The notes beneath the pieces were generated by a model that saw nothing but the letters and a program-made list of their open reading frames with translations, was not told the origin of the DNA and searched no databases. A program made the translations under genes and the position numbers. Source: JBKCUI01 sp052161625 (lineage in GTDB: Bacteria > Planctomycetota > Planctomycetia > Pirellulales > Pirellulaceae). From it: a stretch of DNA of 64,000 nt. This document shows positions 25,034 through 34,776 of the stretch, piece after piece. How positions within the stretch are numbered: position 1 is the stretch's first letter; every line of letters begins with the position of its first letter. Location: NCBI GenBank assembly GCA_052161625.1, contig CP197412.1; one strand, 5' to 3'.

Positions 25034-26065
25034 ATGAACCGTCGAGTATTGCTCCGTAACCTGTGTTTCTCGTTGTCCCTTTTCGCATCTGGTTTGAGTA
25101 TCCCCATGAGCGTGCAAGCCCAGAGCCCGCGAGTCCTCGGAAAGATCGAACGCTTCGATTCGCAAGTGGACTCGTTGTTGGGAGCCGATGCCAAGTTGGA
25201 GATCCTCGCCGATGGCTTCACTTGGACAGAAGGCCCCGTTTGGATTGGCAAGCCAGATAGCGGGCACTTGCTCTTTTCCGATATCCCCCGTAACTCGATC
25301 TTCAAATGGACTCCCAAGGGGGGCATCGAGTTGTTTATGAATCCGTCCGGCTATACGGGCGTTACCTATTATGGTTTGGAGCCAGGAAGCAATGGACTTT
25401 TGCTCGACGATCAGGGCAATCTCGTTTTATGTGAACACGGTGACCGACGCGTTTCGGTACTGACTCCGGGAGGCGGAAAACGGACTTTGGCCGATAATTA
25501 CCAAGGGAAGCGGTTGAACAGTCCCAACGATGGCGTCCTCAAGAGCAACGGCGATATCTATTTCACCGACCCTCCCTACGGACTGCCTGCTCGCGAGAAT
25601 GATCCGCGCCGCGAACTGGAGCATTTTGGCGTTTATCGCATTTCGAAGAAGGACGGGAGTGTAACGCTTCTCACCACCGAACTGCAGCGACCCAATGGAA
25701 TCGGATTCTCTCCCGATGAGAAAACTCTCTATGTTGCGCAGAGCGATCCGAAGAATGCCATTTGGATGAGCTTCCCCGTCCAAGCCGACGGGACGCTTGG
25801 AAAAGGAAGCCTCTTTCACAACGCCACTGCGGAAGTGGGCAAAATGCCCGGGCTGCCGGATGGTCTCGCCGTCGACAAAAAAGGAAACTTGTGGGCGACC
25901 GGCCCCGGTGGCGTATGGATCTTTTCCTCGACTGGCAAGCTGCTCGGTCGGATCAACACGGGCGAGCGAACGAGTAACTGCACCTTCGGTGAAGATGGTT
26001 CGACGCTATTCGTAACCGCCGATAGCTATATCTGCCGCATTCGAACGTTGGTATCTGGCAAGTAA
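25034..26065 (+). CDS. Exported SMP-30/gluconolactonase family protein
   Basis: The 343-residue protein has a signal peptide (about 1-30) and a six-bladed propeller of the SMP-30/LRE type. Landmarks are FTWTEGPVWIG with the metal glutamate, RLNSPNDGVLKSNGDIYFTDPPYG with the catalytic Asn/Asp region, QRPNGIGFSPDEKTLYVA, and GLPDGLAVDKKGNLWAT with the final metal aspartate. Such enzymes hydrolyse sugar lactones in the periplasm, which fits the polysaccharide-degrading lifestyle of planctomycetes. The frame is open upstream to 24929 but that overlaps the previous gene; the ATG at 25034 begins the signal peptide. It converges with the next gene over a hairpin. Confidence 0.92.
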   Translation: MNRRVLLRNLCFSLSLFASGLSIPMSVQAQSPRVLGKIERFDSQVDSLLGADAKLEILADGFTWTEGPVWIGKPDSGHLLFSDIPRNSIFKWTPKGGIELFMNPSGYTGVTYYGLEPGSNGLLLDDQGNLVLCEHGDRRVSVLTPGGGKRTLADNYQGKRLNSPNDGVLKSNGDIYFTDPPYGLPARENDPRRELEHFGVYRISKKDGSVTLLTTELQRPNGIGFSPDEKTLYVAQSDPKNAIWMSFPVQADGTLGKGSLFHNATAEVGKMPGLPDGLAVDKKGNLWATGPGGVWIFSSTGKLLGRINTGERTSNCTFGEDGSTLFVTADSYICRIRTLVSGK

Positions 26066-26079
26066 CCGATTGAACAAGA

Positions 26080-26109
26080 CCGGCCGACTGGAATCGACCA
26101 GTCGGCCGG
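26080..26109. terminator. Strong hairpin between convergent genes, probable bidirectional terminator
   Basis: CCGGCCGACTGG (26080-26091) and CCAGTCGGCCGG (26098-26109) form a perfect 12-bp GC-rich stem with a six-base loop. It sits in the 79-bp gap between two convergent stops. There is no long T-run, so it may stall polymerase or protect both 3' ends. Confidence 0.55.
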
Positions 26110-26142
26110 AGAGAATGGCCGGAGAGAATGGCCGGAGAGAAT
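26104..26142. repeat. Tandem repeat GGCCGGAGAGAAT, three perfect copies
   Basis: Three exact 13-bp units run head to tail from 26104 to 26142, touching the stop of the leftward gene and sharing bases with the adjoining hairpin. This looks like slippage expansion beyond the gene end; no coding effect. Confidence 0.8.
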
Positions 26143-26144
26143 GG

Positions 26145-27908
26145 TTATTCTCGTTTGAGGGAGAAGGCGGTGTAGTGGAGTCCGTTTTCTTCCTCGGTCA
26201 TGAACGCTCCTGTCGGTACGATGTACTTGGAGATCTGTTCGAACGGGGGGAGTTGTCGGCTGCGGAGAGCTGTGACCAAGGACTGGAAGACCGGATTGTT
26301 CTCCGACATTTCCTCCAATCGATCGATATTCTTCGGATCGTTCGCGAGATCGTAAAAAAGGCGAAGCTGCTCATCGGGGCGTTGGTAAGACATGATCGAG
26401 AAGTCCTGCCCCTTCAGCTGCGCTTTGATCTTGTCCCGAATCAGTTTGAATTCGATGGCGTCGGAAAGCAAATTCTCGCCGCTGCTATAAACCCCGATCG
26501 CTCGTTCGATCGAGTCGGAGGAGTCGCTGAACAACAGGGTCTTCCCGAGCAAGGCAAATGCAGGTTGCGGGGCGCGGATCGAAGCGCTATTGGATCGGAT
26601 CTCCAAATAGTGGATATCGACATCTCCCACTTGCCGGGTGGTCCAACGCGAGTCCGAACCCTTTGCTTTCTCAAATATCTTTGGAAGCACGTCCGTCTTG
26701 AACTTGCTCTCATCTTTGATGTGCAAAGCGAGCAAATTCGATTGGCTGTTGATCTTCTTATCGGGCAAGACCATTTGAGTGAGCGTCAGGCGATCTGCCA
26801 AGTTTTCTAAAAAATCCTTGCGAAAATCAACGCCCATCGCCCGTGACGCGTTCTTGAGAAAGTTCTCTTCGAAGGCGTTCTCACCACCAAAAGTATCCAC
26901 GATTTCCTGGACCGCTTGCATGGTCTTTTGGAAGTCCCAGTTGATGGTGCTATAGCTGACAACCGAATCATCCACCCAAGCTTCTGGCTCGGTCGATCCG
27001 CTTTTAGGACGCAACGCTCGAAGGACACCTTGACGATTGGTCTCCATGAGCATGTGCATATGAAGAATGGAGTCGAATTCTTCGGTCGCCATAATGACGC
27101 TCCCTCCCATAGCCTTAAAGCCTTCGAGTCCCAGCGTTTTCATGGCGGTCAAGGCAACAAAGGTCGATGCCGAGCTCGATTGCTTCAGGGTTTCACGGGC
27201 GATCCCAACCGGATCGACATAGAAAGAAATCTGAGGACGTTCCCCTTCGGTTCCAACACAACGGCTCAAGATATCTGTGAAGTTTCGATTCTCCGCGAGC
27301 GGGGTGTGATCCACTCCGCTCCCCTGCCAGATTTGAGCCAGCGTCTCAACGTACTCCGCCGATGCGCAACCAACGAGTACACCGGAGTCGATGAAGTATC
27401 CAAATTGCCGGCTCGGATTTGGTGTCTTGAATTGCACGATCTCCAAGCGTCCGACTTCTTTGGTAAGGCGTTCTCGATTGCCCCGTTCAAGCCCTCGAGC
27501 CTCGACTCGCTTGAGCAAGATCTCGACGGCCGGCATTTCCGATCCTGCCTCGAGGAGGAAGCAGAAAACCGGCTGGGTCTTTGTCGGAATCACGGCCACC
27601 GCTAGCTCCCCATTCGGTATGGAGAGGAGTTCGTCAAGATTGAGTCCAATTTCGTTCTGCATCCCTTGCACGAGCTGGGAGAAGCTGCCGTAGAACGAGT
27701 TGAGTATCGGTTTGAGGTCTTTGTCGTTCGCAAGCTTGCCAGTGGCGGTCTCCGCAAGCTTATCTTTCAGTTCTCGGGTGTCGTTGACTCGGGCGTACGC
27801 GACCGCTTTTCCTGAAAAAAGCTGGGGAGCGGTTGGACGTTGAGCCAAACTCCAAGATCCAAAGAACGATAACGCACCGAATGCCGTGAGGATAAGTGTT
27901 TTGTTCAT
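26145..27908 (-). CDS. Large exported planctomycete protein of unknown function (DUF3352-like)
   Basis: The 587-residue product begins with a signal peptide (about 1-22, ending SLAQ). The remainder is globular with no catalytic motif I can name. Features such as ELAVAVIPTKTQPVFCFLLEAG in the N-terminal third, a later domain with repeated alpha/beta segments (FSIMSYQRPDEQLRLFYDL), and no membrane helix are reminiscent of DUF3352-type planctomycete proteins. Those often occur next to exported enzymes and their function is unknown. The gene is flanked by the SMP-30 gene (convergent) and the SDR gene (same strand, 92-bp gap upstream). The export prediction is firm, the family call tentative. Confidence 0.6.
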   Translation of the reverse strand: MNKTLILTAFGALSFFGSWSLAQRPTAPQLFSGKAVAYARVNDTRELKDKLAETATGKLANDKDLKPILNSFYGSFSQLVQGMQNEIGLNLDELLSIPNGELAVAVIPTKTQPVFCFLLEAGSEMPAVEILLKRVEARGLERGNRERLTKEVGRLEIVQFKTPNPSRQFGYFIDSGVLVGCASAEYVETLAQIWQGSGVDHTPLAENRNFTDILSRCVGTEGERPQISFYVDPVGIARETLKQSSSASTFVALTAMKTLGLEGFKAMGGSVIMATEEFDSILHMHMLMETNRQGVLRALRPKSGSTEPEAWVDDSVVSYSTINWDFQKTMQAVQEIVDTFGGENAFEENFLKNASRAMGVDFRKDFLENLADRLTLTQMVLPDKKINSQSNLLALHIKDESKFKTDVLPKIFEKAKGSDSRWTTRQVGDVDIHYLEIRSNSASIRAPQPAFALLGKTLLFSDSSDSIERAIGVYSSGENLLSDAIEFKLIRDKIKAQLKGQDFSIMSYQRPDEQLRLFYDLANDPKNIDRLEEMSENNPVFQSLVTALRSRQLPPFEQISKYIVPTGAFMTEEENGLHYTAFSLKRE

Positions 27909-28000
27909 AGTGCCAGCAATTCGAAAGGAAGAGGCAGATCTTGGAAGCGATCCTGCGGGGAGATAAAAGTTTTTAGGACGCGATCGAACTAGGAGTTCAC

Positions 28001-28846
28001 TTAGGTGTTCACTGCGGGACGGTCTTTCACGCGAAACATTTCTTGAAATGGGAGAACGATACCGCCATCGATGGAAAGGGTCGCTCCGGTGATGTAATCG
28101 CTGCGTGGATCGACCAGAAAAGCCACGCCATGCCCCAAGTCTTCAGGCTGTGCAAGCCTGCCCCAAGGAAGCGATTTCCCTCGCTCCATCAATTCGTCTT
28201 CATGAAAGAACTTGCGTTCTCCAGGAGTGTCTGTCCAGCCCGGATGGATGATGTTGACCCGGATGCGATACTCGGCCAACTCGACGGCGGCTGTCTTAGC
28301 CATCTGATCGATAGCTGCTTTCCCCATATTGTATGCCATCGCTCCTGGAATCGGTTTGTAGGCGTGGGGAGAGCTCACAACGACAATGTTCCCTCGGAAC
28401 TTTTCGGGACCGGCGGCTTGAGAACGAGGGATCATTCGGTTCGCCACGGCGCGCGTGAGGTAAAACGGACCCCACATGCAGACGTCGATGGTCTTTTGGA
28501 ATCCCTCCATCGACGCTTGGTAAAACAATTCCCGATCGCTATAAGCCGCATTGGACACAAGGATGGAAATCGGCCCCATCTCGCTTTCCACTTGATCCAC
28601 CATCGATTCGACCGCGTTGCGATCCGAAACGTCACAGAGAAACGATTTGGCTCGGCGTCCCATGGCTTGGCAAGCTGCTGCGGTTTCATCGGCAGGGTTG
28701 ATGTCATTGATGGCGACATCCGCTCCGGCCGCTGCGAGAGCTTTGGCAATCCCTGCTCCGATCCCGCGAGCGGCGCCCGTGACCAAAGCCAATTGCCCCT
28801 GGAGGGCGTTGGACTGAGCGTATGCAAGTTCCTGGCTGTTATCCAT
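28001..28846 (-). CDS. Short-chain dehydrogenase/reductase (SDR)
   Basis: The 281-residue protein is a classical SDR. It has the NAD(P)-binding TGAARGIGAGI (about 24-34), NAAYS for the NAG motif, a catalytic serine in VVVSSPHAYKPI, and YNMGKAA as the YxxxK pair. The C-terminal ITGATLSIDGGI closes the fold. Substrate cannot be told; such enzymes act on sugars, steroids or acyl chains. The ATG at 28846 lies 8 bp inside the end of the upstream secretin-like gene, so the two are translationally coupled. The frame is open further upstream but would overlap that gene much more. Confidence 0.9.
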   Translation of the reverse strand: MDNSQELAYAQSNALQGQLALVTGAARGIGAGIAKALAAAGADVAINDINPADETAAACQAMGRRAKSFLCDVSDRNAVESMVDQVESEMGPISILVSNAAYSDRELFYQASMEGFQKTIDVCMWGPFYLTRAVANRMIPRSQAAGPEKFRGNIVVVSSPHAYKPIPGAMAYNMGKAAIDQMAKTAAVELAEYRIRVNIIHPGWTDTPGERKFFHEDELMERGKSLPWGRLAQPEDLGHGVAFLVDPRSDYITGATLSIDGGIVLPFQEMFRVKDRPAVNT

Positions 28847-31800
28847 TTCGTCGATTGCGTCCCTTCGCATTTCCCTGCGATTCTGGTGGTTGAAATTGAT
28901 TGGGCACGTTGGGTTGCTGCTGCCCCTCCATGCCCGGTTGCTGGGGAGCGCGCTGGACATCTTTTGGTCCAATCAAAGCCTTCAACGCCCGCTCCATCGC
29001 TTCCGAATTTGTACCACCAAGTTCAATCATTTGAACAGCCCCCGACGGCTGAGCCGCTTGATCAAGCTCTTTGATCATCTCGATCACCAACTTAAGCAAA
29101 TCCTCCCCTTCAGCAGAAACGATGACCGAATTGGTGATGCGATCGATCCCCATTGAAAGTCGACCTGTAAAACTGAAATTCAACCCACCGCTGTCGCTTA
29201 CTGTCTCCGTCGATTCTTCGTGCTTGGATTCTTTGTTCCCACCAGCCGCTCCCTTGCTAAAGGCCTTGTCGTTGGTGCTGAGAAGATCGCGATAGGCGTC
29301 TTTGATCGCCTCGACGATCGAGTCCGCGCGGGAGTGCTCGATCCGAACCAATCTGGTGAATCGCAACTTTTGGCGATTCGTCTTCTCGGGAACGTCCCAG
29401 AGTTTGATCAAGCTGCGAATTGTCTTTAGCTGCTGTTCGTCGGCTCCGATCACAATAATCGAGCGTGTGTCGATATCGCTGATGAAGCGCAGCTGCCGTT
29501 TTTTTCCCAATTGCGGATCTTCCGACTTGCTCTTCGGCCCGGAATCGAAACCAAAAATGAATGCAAAGGGGTTCGAGTCTTTCTCTGGTTCTTCGTCTTT
29601 GAAGTAGTCCTTCAAATTCAGCTCTACCCAAGAGGGACGAGCATTTTGGATATAGAAAACCTCGTAGCGTTTGAGTGGAGGTGCGTTGGCAAGCATCATC
29701 TGTTCGAGCCGATCGAGGGCATCGAGATCATCGCCGGTGAGAACTAGATTCCCTCGCTCATCGAATTGCAATCGAATCGAGTTCGCTGGCAAGCTGGATG
29801 ATTCCGATGGCAAGCTGGATGCTGTCGTGACCTCGGCGGGACCGGCATCCCTAGCGCTGGCCCCGTTCCCTGGCGGAGTCTCGCCGCCGGATACTTGGTG
29901 AACCGAAAGCCGGCCACCAGGAATGGATTCCGCCGCACTTCGTTGTTTCTGTGTGATATCGGCATCTGGTTTCTTGGCTGGCTTCTCCTCGGTTTGAGGC
30001 TTTCCGGCGCCGTCGGTCTTTCCCGCGTCGTCGGCATTCTTGTCGGCTTTGGATTCGCTCTGAGCATCGGCTTTGCTCTGGGATGCGTCGGAAGATGCGG
30101 GCTCCGCTGGTTTTTCGGGTGGCGTATTGAGGGCATCCTTCTTTTCAAACTCGGTTTCATCGGGCAGAACGAGCGGGTTCGGAGATACTTTGGACCACGC
30201 CTCTTGGAGGCGTTTCAAGTACTCTTTGGTTTCGGCGGATCGCGAGGCATCGATCGTGCGAACGCGGCTTCTCTGCAAGCCCTGTGGAGGAATCTCGCCA
30301 AGCTTCACCAGCAGCTTGTTCACTTCTTGGATTTCTACTTCGTTCGCCCAAAGCAATAGTTGATTGTCCTGGCTATTGGCGCCGCATCGAAAGCTATCAT
30401 CGTTGGTTGGTTCTTGTGGTCGTGAGAATCCGAACGGATCATAGAACATGCGTCGGTTTCGGTCGTCTTGTTTGGGTTCTTCTTTTCCCATTAAGAATTT
30501 GATCGTTCCGGCGACATCCTCAGCGCGCAATCGACGCAGTTGTATGACCTCAAAGTCTCTGGCGGAGCCGTCGAGTCGGTCCAAGGTTTGCTGAATAATC
30601 ATCTGGTCGCTCAGCGAGGCGTAAGCGATGATCGCTCGATTTTTTTCGTCCACCTCCAATTTGGTAGTGGGTTCTAATGCGTCCATCGCCATGATCGAAG
30701 CGACAAATTGTTTTGGATCCAAGCTCATCAGTCGGTAGACCTTCATCCGCGTCTCAATGCTCTGGAGGCTTGCTGAATTCTCGTTCGGTACATCGATTCG
30801 CCTGAGAAAGGCGGCGATCACTGCCATCTTGTCCGGCGGGGCGTGCGCGATCACGCTATTGCGTCGCACATTGGCCACCACATAGATCTCGTTGTTGGCT
30901 GCCGCGGCGGGAGTTTTGCCACCTTGCTGTTGCTGCTGTTGTTGCATTTGCATCCGCATTTGCATTTCCTGCTGCTGCATCATCAATTCTTGCGGGGTCG
31001 GTCTGCCCGATGATGCGCGATTCACTTTGTTTTCCAATCCGAGAAAACTGATGATCTGTTCGCGAGCGTCGTTGGCTCGTACGAACTCCAATTCGAATTC
31101 GCGCGCGAGACTTTCTTGAGCCTCGTCGGACTGCTCTTCCTGCAGGATTCGGTAGATCTCAAATAGATTGCCTGCCGAGTCCATCGCTTCAAGACGGTTC
31201 GTAGAATCAAGTGGATTCAATGCACCATTGGCGCTTACCAAAGGTTTGAATTCGAGGGCAGCTTCCTTTGCGATCAACGTTGTCAAACTAAAGGAAGTTC
31301 GAACGAACCGGTTTGGTGGAAGAGACTCGAGGGCTTCCGGTGGTACTTTGGGAACGAGCGAAACATTGATCCCAGCGGTCTTGACGACTTGGATCATCCC
31401 GTCGAGTTCCAGCATGGTGAAGCCCCGAGCGAGCAAGTGGCGATTGAACTGATCGCGGGTTTCCTCGAGCGATTGTTTTCGTTGCGTCGCGATATTGAGA
31501 TAGTCGCTGGGGAGCTCTTGCCAGTCGAGAGAAAGGTTGGAGGTTTCGGCCAACCAACGAAGCAAATCGGGCCAAGCCTGGTTGCGAAATTGGAACTGCA
31601 CCATCCCTCTCTCGTCCGGTCGAACTTCGAATTCTTTTTTGTTCGGTGGCTCGGGAGGTGTGCTGGTCCGTTTGATCGGCTCGGAGGAAGCACTGGGACC
31701 TTTCCCTTCTGGACCTTTCCCCCCTGGTGCATTGGGGCCACCGGGAGGGATGGGCTTTCCATCGGGACCGATCGCAGGAGGTTGGCCTCCAGGAGGTGGA

Positions 31801-32018
31801 CCACCGGGAGGCTGACCAGGAGCCCCCTCTGGTACAACGACAGCGCCAGGCGGTAATCCCCCAGACTGCTGAATCACGACGGCTCCACCCGGTGACTGAG
31901 TCGTGACCACGGTGCGTTGCGCGTGCGCTAACGGAGGGAACGACAGGAGAAAAAGCAGGAGGATCCCCAGGGATAATTTCGGGCGGTGCACGGCAATCAT
32001 CATCAGTCCATTTGGCAT
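28839..32018 (-). CDS. Exported secretin-N-domain protein lacking a secretin barrel
   Basis: The 1059-residue product has a signal peptide (about 8-34) and a Gly/Pro-rich linker (about 45-115). Repeated secretin N-type (NolW-like) modules follow, marked by FELEFVRANDAREQIISFL, VIQLRRLRAEDVAGTIKFL and RLVRIEHSRADSIVEAIKDAY. A glutamine/methionine-rich stretch lies near residue 350 and a Lys/Asp/Ala-rich disordered segment near 620-700. The C-terminal secretin barrel (VPxLGDIPxLGxLF) is absent; the protein ends in a Pro/Gln-rich tail. It resembles GspD/PilQ only in the periplasmic part. It follows the anti-sigma-like membrane protein gene by 33 bp and overlaps the SDR gene. A scaffold or secretion accessory role is plausible, not shown. 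Confidence 0.75.
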   Translation of the reverse strand: MPNGLMMIAVHRPKLSLGILLLFLLSFPPLAHAQRTVVTTQSPGGAVVIQQSGGLPPGAVVVPEGAPGQPPGGPPPGGQPPAIGPDGKPIPPGGPNAPGGKGPEGKGPSASSEPIKRTSTPPEPPNKKEFEVRPDERGMVQFQFRNQAWPDLLRWLAETSNLSLDWQELPSDYLNIATQRKQSLEETRDQFNRHLLARGFTMLELDGMIQVVKTAGINVSLVPKVPPEALESLPPNRFVRTSFSLTTLIAKEAALEFKPLVSANGALNPLDSTNRLEAMDSAGNLFEIYRILQEEQSDEAQESLAREFELEFVRANDAREQIISFLGLENKVNRASSGRPTPQELMMQQQEMQMRMQMQQQQQQQGGKTPAAAANNEIYVVANVRRNSVIAHAPPDKMAVIAAFLRRIDVPNENSASLQSIETRMKVYRLMSLDPKQFVASIMAMDALEPTTKLEVDEKNRAIIAYASLSDQMIIQQTLDRLDGSARDFEVIQLRRLRAEDVAGTIKFLMGKEEPKQDDRNRRMFYDPFGFSRPQEPTNDDSFRCGANSQDNQLLLWANEVEIQEVNKLLVKLGEIPPQGLQRSRVRTIDASRSAETKEYLKRLQEAWSKVSPNPLVLPDETEFEKKDALNTPPEKPAEPASSDASQSKADAQSESKADKNADDAGKTDGAGKPQTEEKPAKKPDADITQKQRSAAESIPGGRLSVHQVSGGETPPGNGASARDAGPAEVTTASSLPSESSSLPANSIRLQFDERGNLVLTGDDLDALDRLEQMMLANAPPLKRYEVFYIQNARPSWVELNLKDYFKDEEPEKDSNPFAFIFGFDSGPKSKSEDPQLGKKRQLRFISDIDTRSIIVIGADEQQLKTIRSLIKLWDVPEKTNRQKLRFTRLVRIEHSRADSIVEAIKDAYRDLLSTNDKAFSKGAAGGNKESKHEESTETVSDSGGLNFSFTGRLSMGIDRITNSVIVSAEGEDLLKLVIEMIKELDQAAQPSGAVQMIELGGTNSEAMERALKALIGPKDVQRAPQQPGMEGQQQPNVPNQFQPPESQGNAKGRNRRNG

Positions 32019-32051
32019 GAGAAAAAGGTTGATTAGGGATTGGTCCCGTTC

Positions 32052-34334
32052 CTAAGGTCCATCCTTCGATTCCAGCCGGCGAATTTCCGACTTGCTGAGA
32101 AGCTTGCGCCACTGCTGCATGGAATCCGCTGAGCTCTTCTCGGGATGGTAACTAAATGTCTTACCCGTCAGGTCCGAGAGCTGGGCGATGGCGAGGACTC
32201 GTTCGTCGAGAAGCCCGCTGGCGAGGCCTTCTACCAGATACCGATCTCCCCCGTCCGCCAACTGTGCGTTGCTATAGGGGATGAGCAGCCGCAGCAACGT
32301 CTCCGCTCGCTCTGGTTCCCCCTGAACAAAACTCTCTACCAAACTGAAGATTCTTTCTTTTGAATGAGCGAAGCATGCCATTTTATTTAACCAAGCGGAG
32401 GAATGGACAAAAACTCCTTTCCTCATCAACAAACCGTTCGGACCGGAAAGAGCGGAGAAGTCCCCGAGTTGGGCGAGGAGCCGCGTCGCCATCGATGCGG
32501 TTTCCCCCTTCCTGTGAGTGGTCAACTGTCGAAGCAACTCCAGCGGTGAACCGTCCCCAGCCGCCAATCCTTTGGAGATATCTCGAGCTGCGTGTTGATC
32601 GATGGGACGTTCCACACTGGATCGCAACCAATCTGGGGTCACATCCAGAGGGCCAACGATAGCGGGTTTGGAGGGGAACAAAACAAGTCGATCTCCGACC
32701 TCCACCCTCGTCGGATTTTCAGTTGTGGAGACGTTCAAGGATTGCAACGACCCCTGAAATGATCCTTGCAAGCCGATCAGCTCGATCACACATTGGGTTT
32801 GAAGGGAATCTGCAAGACCCGTTGCATAGGCAGCGGGGACTTCTCGAGGCAACGAGGCGGGGGGAACCCACCCCGCCCACGCGTGGCGAATCTCCAAAGC
32901 GCAGCTGGAATCTTTGTCTGCGAATTCAATCTTGAGAACACCGATCGTCGTCGCGATTTCCAACGTGGTATGTCCCGGGGCCGGGAAAAGGATTAGCCGG
33001 CCATATGGAACATAAGCACCGACTCGGGAGTTCTCGACCTTTCCACTTGGATCGGTGGACGAGGCGTCTCGCAATTCGGTCTCTCCGCAGACCATGGCGA
33101 CGATTCCACCAGGCAACCTAAACTCGGTCCGCTGCGCGGTTGGAATGACCCAAGTTCCTCCAGAGGACTGCATTCCCCCTTTGGCGACGATCCACTCGTG
33201 CGACTCTTCTGACGGAGTTCGGACCAGCACGATCGATTCCGATGACTCGGCCGACGCCGGCAGCCATTGAACCGCTTCCCTCAGGGGATTGCTCGCTCCC
33301 TCATCGGTGCGAAGGGGGATGGAATCTTCCTTGCCATCTGTCGATTCCTTCTCGACCGATGCGATATCGATCTTTGGATCGGTCTTCGGATCGACCGATG
33401 GGGATTCCCTGGTACCGGTTGGAAACTGGTCCGTCGGATCTACGACAGCTTGATTGCCAGTGGGGTTGCCAGTGGGGTTGCCAGCTTGGGCGTTGGATTC
33501 GGTCGGCGGTGGGTTGGAGTTCTTCAGAGATTCTTCCGGCGAGGCAGTCGCGATAGGAGCCGGATCGATGGAGATTGGGGTGGTTTCGGATTGGGATGAT
33601 GATGCAGTAGAAGGCCTCAACATCTGAGCAAGTCGGTCGGTCGGGCCCAGCGCCAAGATGCCGACGATAGCCAGCCCTGCGAGCAAGGCGGTGACGGCAA
33701 AAGCATTCCGCATCCAACTGCGATCGCTCCCGAGAAGATACTCCGGTACTTGGTGCCCGAGCCCTTCGCTGAGTTCGATCCCGGAACCTCGCGAATCCGC
33801 AGGAGCCGTTCGCATCGTAGCAGGGGAGATCATCTCCACCCTTGATCTGCTGGTCGCATTGGTATTCCCAGTCGCGCCCGAATCGACACGGATTGGATTC
33901 GTTCCAAAATCCACTCGTTCGATCCGCAATCGCCCGGGAGAAGCATCGGGTTGGGTCGGCAAGAGATGGATGCGTTCGCGCAGCTCGTCCGGAATTTCGA
34001 CCGTGCGCGTCAACGCCTTGGCCAAGATGGAGTGGCAACTTCCTACTTCACTCAGCAGCGCGTTGTTTTCCAAACATCGCCGCTCCAAGTCCGGAATCTC
34101 ATCGGTCGGTAGGGTATCGTCCAGATACTCTGCAATCTGATTGGCGTCGAAACCAGTTTCCTTGGCGTCGATAGGGATCGGGGCCAACTTCGGATTGCGT
34201 AGACTTTGGTCGATCCGTTGGGAGATGTGGCGAGCCGTTGGGCTTTCCCGCAATTTACTCTCCAAAACCTGGCTATCTTTCGGATCCAGGACTCCGTCGC
34301 GATAAGCAAGTAGAGTTCGAAGGGTCAGTCGCAT
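32052..34334 (-). CDS. Planctomycete membrane protein with anti-sigma-like N-terminus
   Basis: The 760-residue protein opens with MRLTLRTLLAYRDGVLDP and a helical cytoplasmic domain (to about 200) with the IAEYLDDTLP pattern typical of anti-sigma / zinc-finger-derived regions, but without the zinc ligands. One membrane helix follows (AVTALLAGLAIVGILAL, about 212-228). A low-complexity linker rich in Pro, Ser, Thr and Asn (with NPTG repeats, about 240-340) and a large extracytoplasmic domain complete it. It heads the operon with the secretin-like and SDR genes. Similar genes preceding secretin-like proteins recur in planctomycetes as far as I recall. Function unknown; a transmembrane signalling or envelope role is inferred from the layout. 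Confidence 0.65.
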   Translation of the reverse strand: MRLTLRTLLAYRDGVLDPKDSQVLESKLRESPTARHISQRIDQSLRNPKLAPIPIDAKETGFDANQIAEYLDDTLPTDEIPDLERRCLENNALLSEVGSCHSILAKALTRTVEIPDELRERIHLLPTQPDASPGRLRIERVDFGTNPIRVDSGATGNTNATSRSRVEMISPATMRTAPADSRGSGIELSEGLGHQVPEYLLGSDRSWMRNAFAVTALLAGLAIVGILALGPTDRLAQMLRPSTASSSQSETTPISIDPAPIATASPEESLKNSNPPPTESNAQAGNPTGNPTGNQAVVDPTDQFPTGTRESPSVDPKTDPKIDIASVEKESTDGKEDSIPLRTDEGASNPLREAVQWLPASAESSESIVLVRTPSEESHEWIVAKGGMQSSGGTWVIPTAQRTEFRLPGGIVAMVCGETELRDASSTDPSGKVENSRVGAYVPYGRLILFPAPGHTTLEIATTIGVLKIEFADKDSSCALEIRHAWAGWVPPASLPREVPAAYATGLADSLQTQCVIELIGLQGSFQGSLQSLNVSTTENPTRVEVGDRLVLFPSKPAIVGPLDVTPDWLRSSVERPIDQHAARDISKGLAAGDGSPLELLRQLTTHRKGETASMATRLLAQLGDFSALSGPNGLLMRKGVFVHSSAWLNKMACFAHSKERIFSLVESFVQGEPERAETLLRLLIPYSNAQLADGGDRYLVEGLASGLLDERVLAIAQLSDLTGKTFSYHPEKSSADSMQQWRKLLSKSEIRRLESKDGP

Positions 34335-34539
34335 CAGTTCAGCTCATTCTGAGGGCGCCGGGTTCATACAAAGGTTGGGAAAGATGGGCCGCTGACTTCA
34401 ATAGTGACGATTGGTGGGGCGATCCGTTCAACAATCGAAGAAAAAAGCTGGACATTTTTCCCCCACCAACGCTTGCTCCGTCCGAGTGGCCGGCAGGATC
34501 AGGCTAGGGAGATCGGAAACGCGACCTGCTTGCCCCCGA

Positions 34540-34569
34540 TTGACAATGGGCGTCGAGGGGGCCTAAAAT
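34540..34569 (+). promoter_or_regulatory. argB: Sigma-70-type promoter upstream of argB
   Basis: A perfect -35 box TTGACA (34540-34545) and a -10 box TAAAAT (34564-34569) are separated by 18 bases. Transcription would begin near 34576, leaving a long untranslated leader before argB. It is the best housekeeping-type promoter noticed in the window. Confidence 0.6.
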
Positions 34570-34692
34570 GCTGGGTTTTCCGCCGTTCAACTCCAGCGAT
34601 CTGGGGTTTGGCACCCACGATGGCAGCGGCAGAGATTCGCAGTTGTCGCGCGGGAAGCAATCAGTTCGAAATATAAAAAGAAAAAGAACGTG

Positions 34693-34776
34693 TCGCCGAT
34701 CCGGATTTTGTTCGAATCGGCGATCTTGATTTTCCGACTGAATGTTTGTGGATCTCCCGTCCTGCAGTTCGGGAGA
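34693..34776 (+). promoter_or_regulatory. Two hairpins in the argB leader
   Basis: TCGCCGAT (34693-34700) pairs with ATCGGCGA (34716-34723), and TCTCCCG (34753-34759) pairs with CGGGAGA (34770-34776). The second ends about 28 bases before the argB start. No T-run follows, so translational control or RNA stability is likelier than termination. No known riboswitch consensus was recognised. Confidence 0.4.

Noticed and set aside
26104..26142. Possible CRISPR
   Set aside because: The three units are contiguous 13-mers without spacers; a simple tandem repeat.
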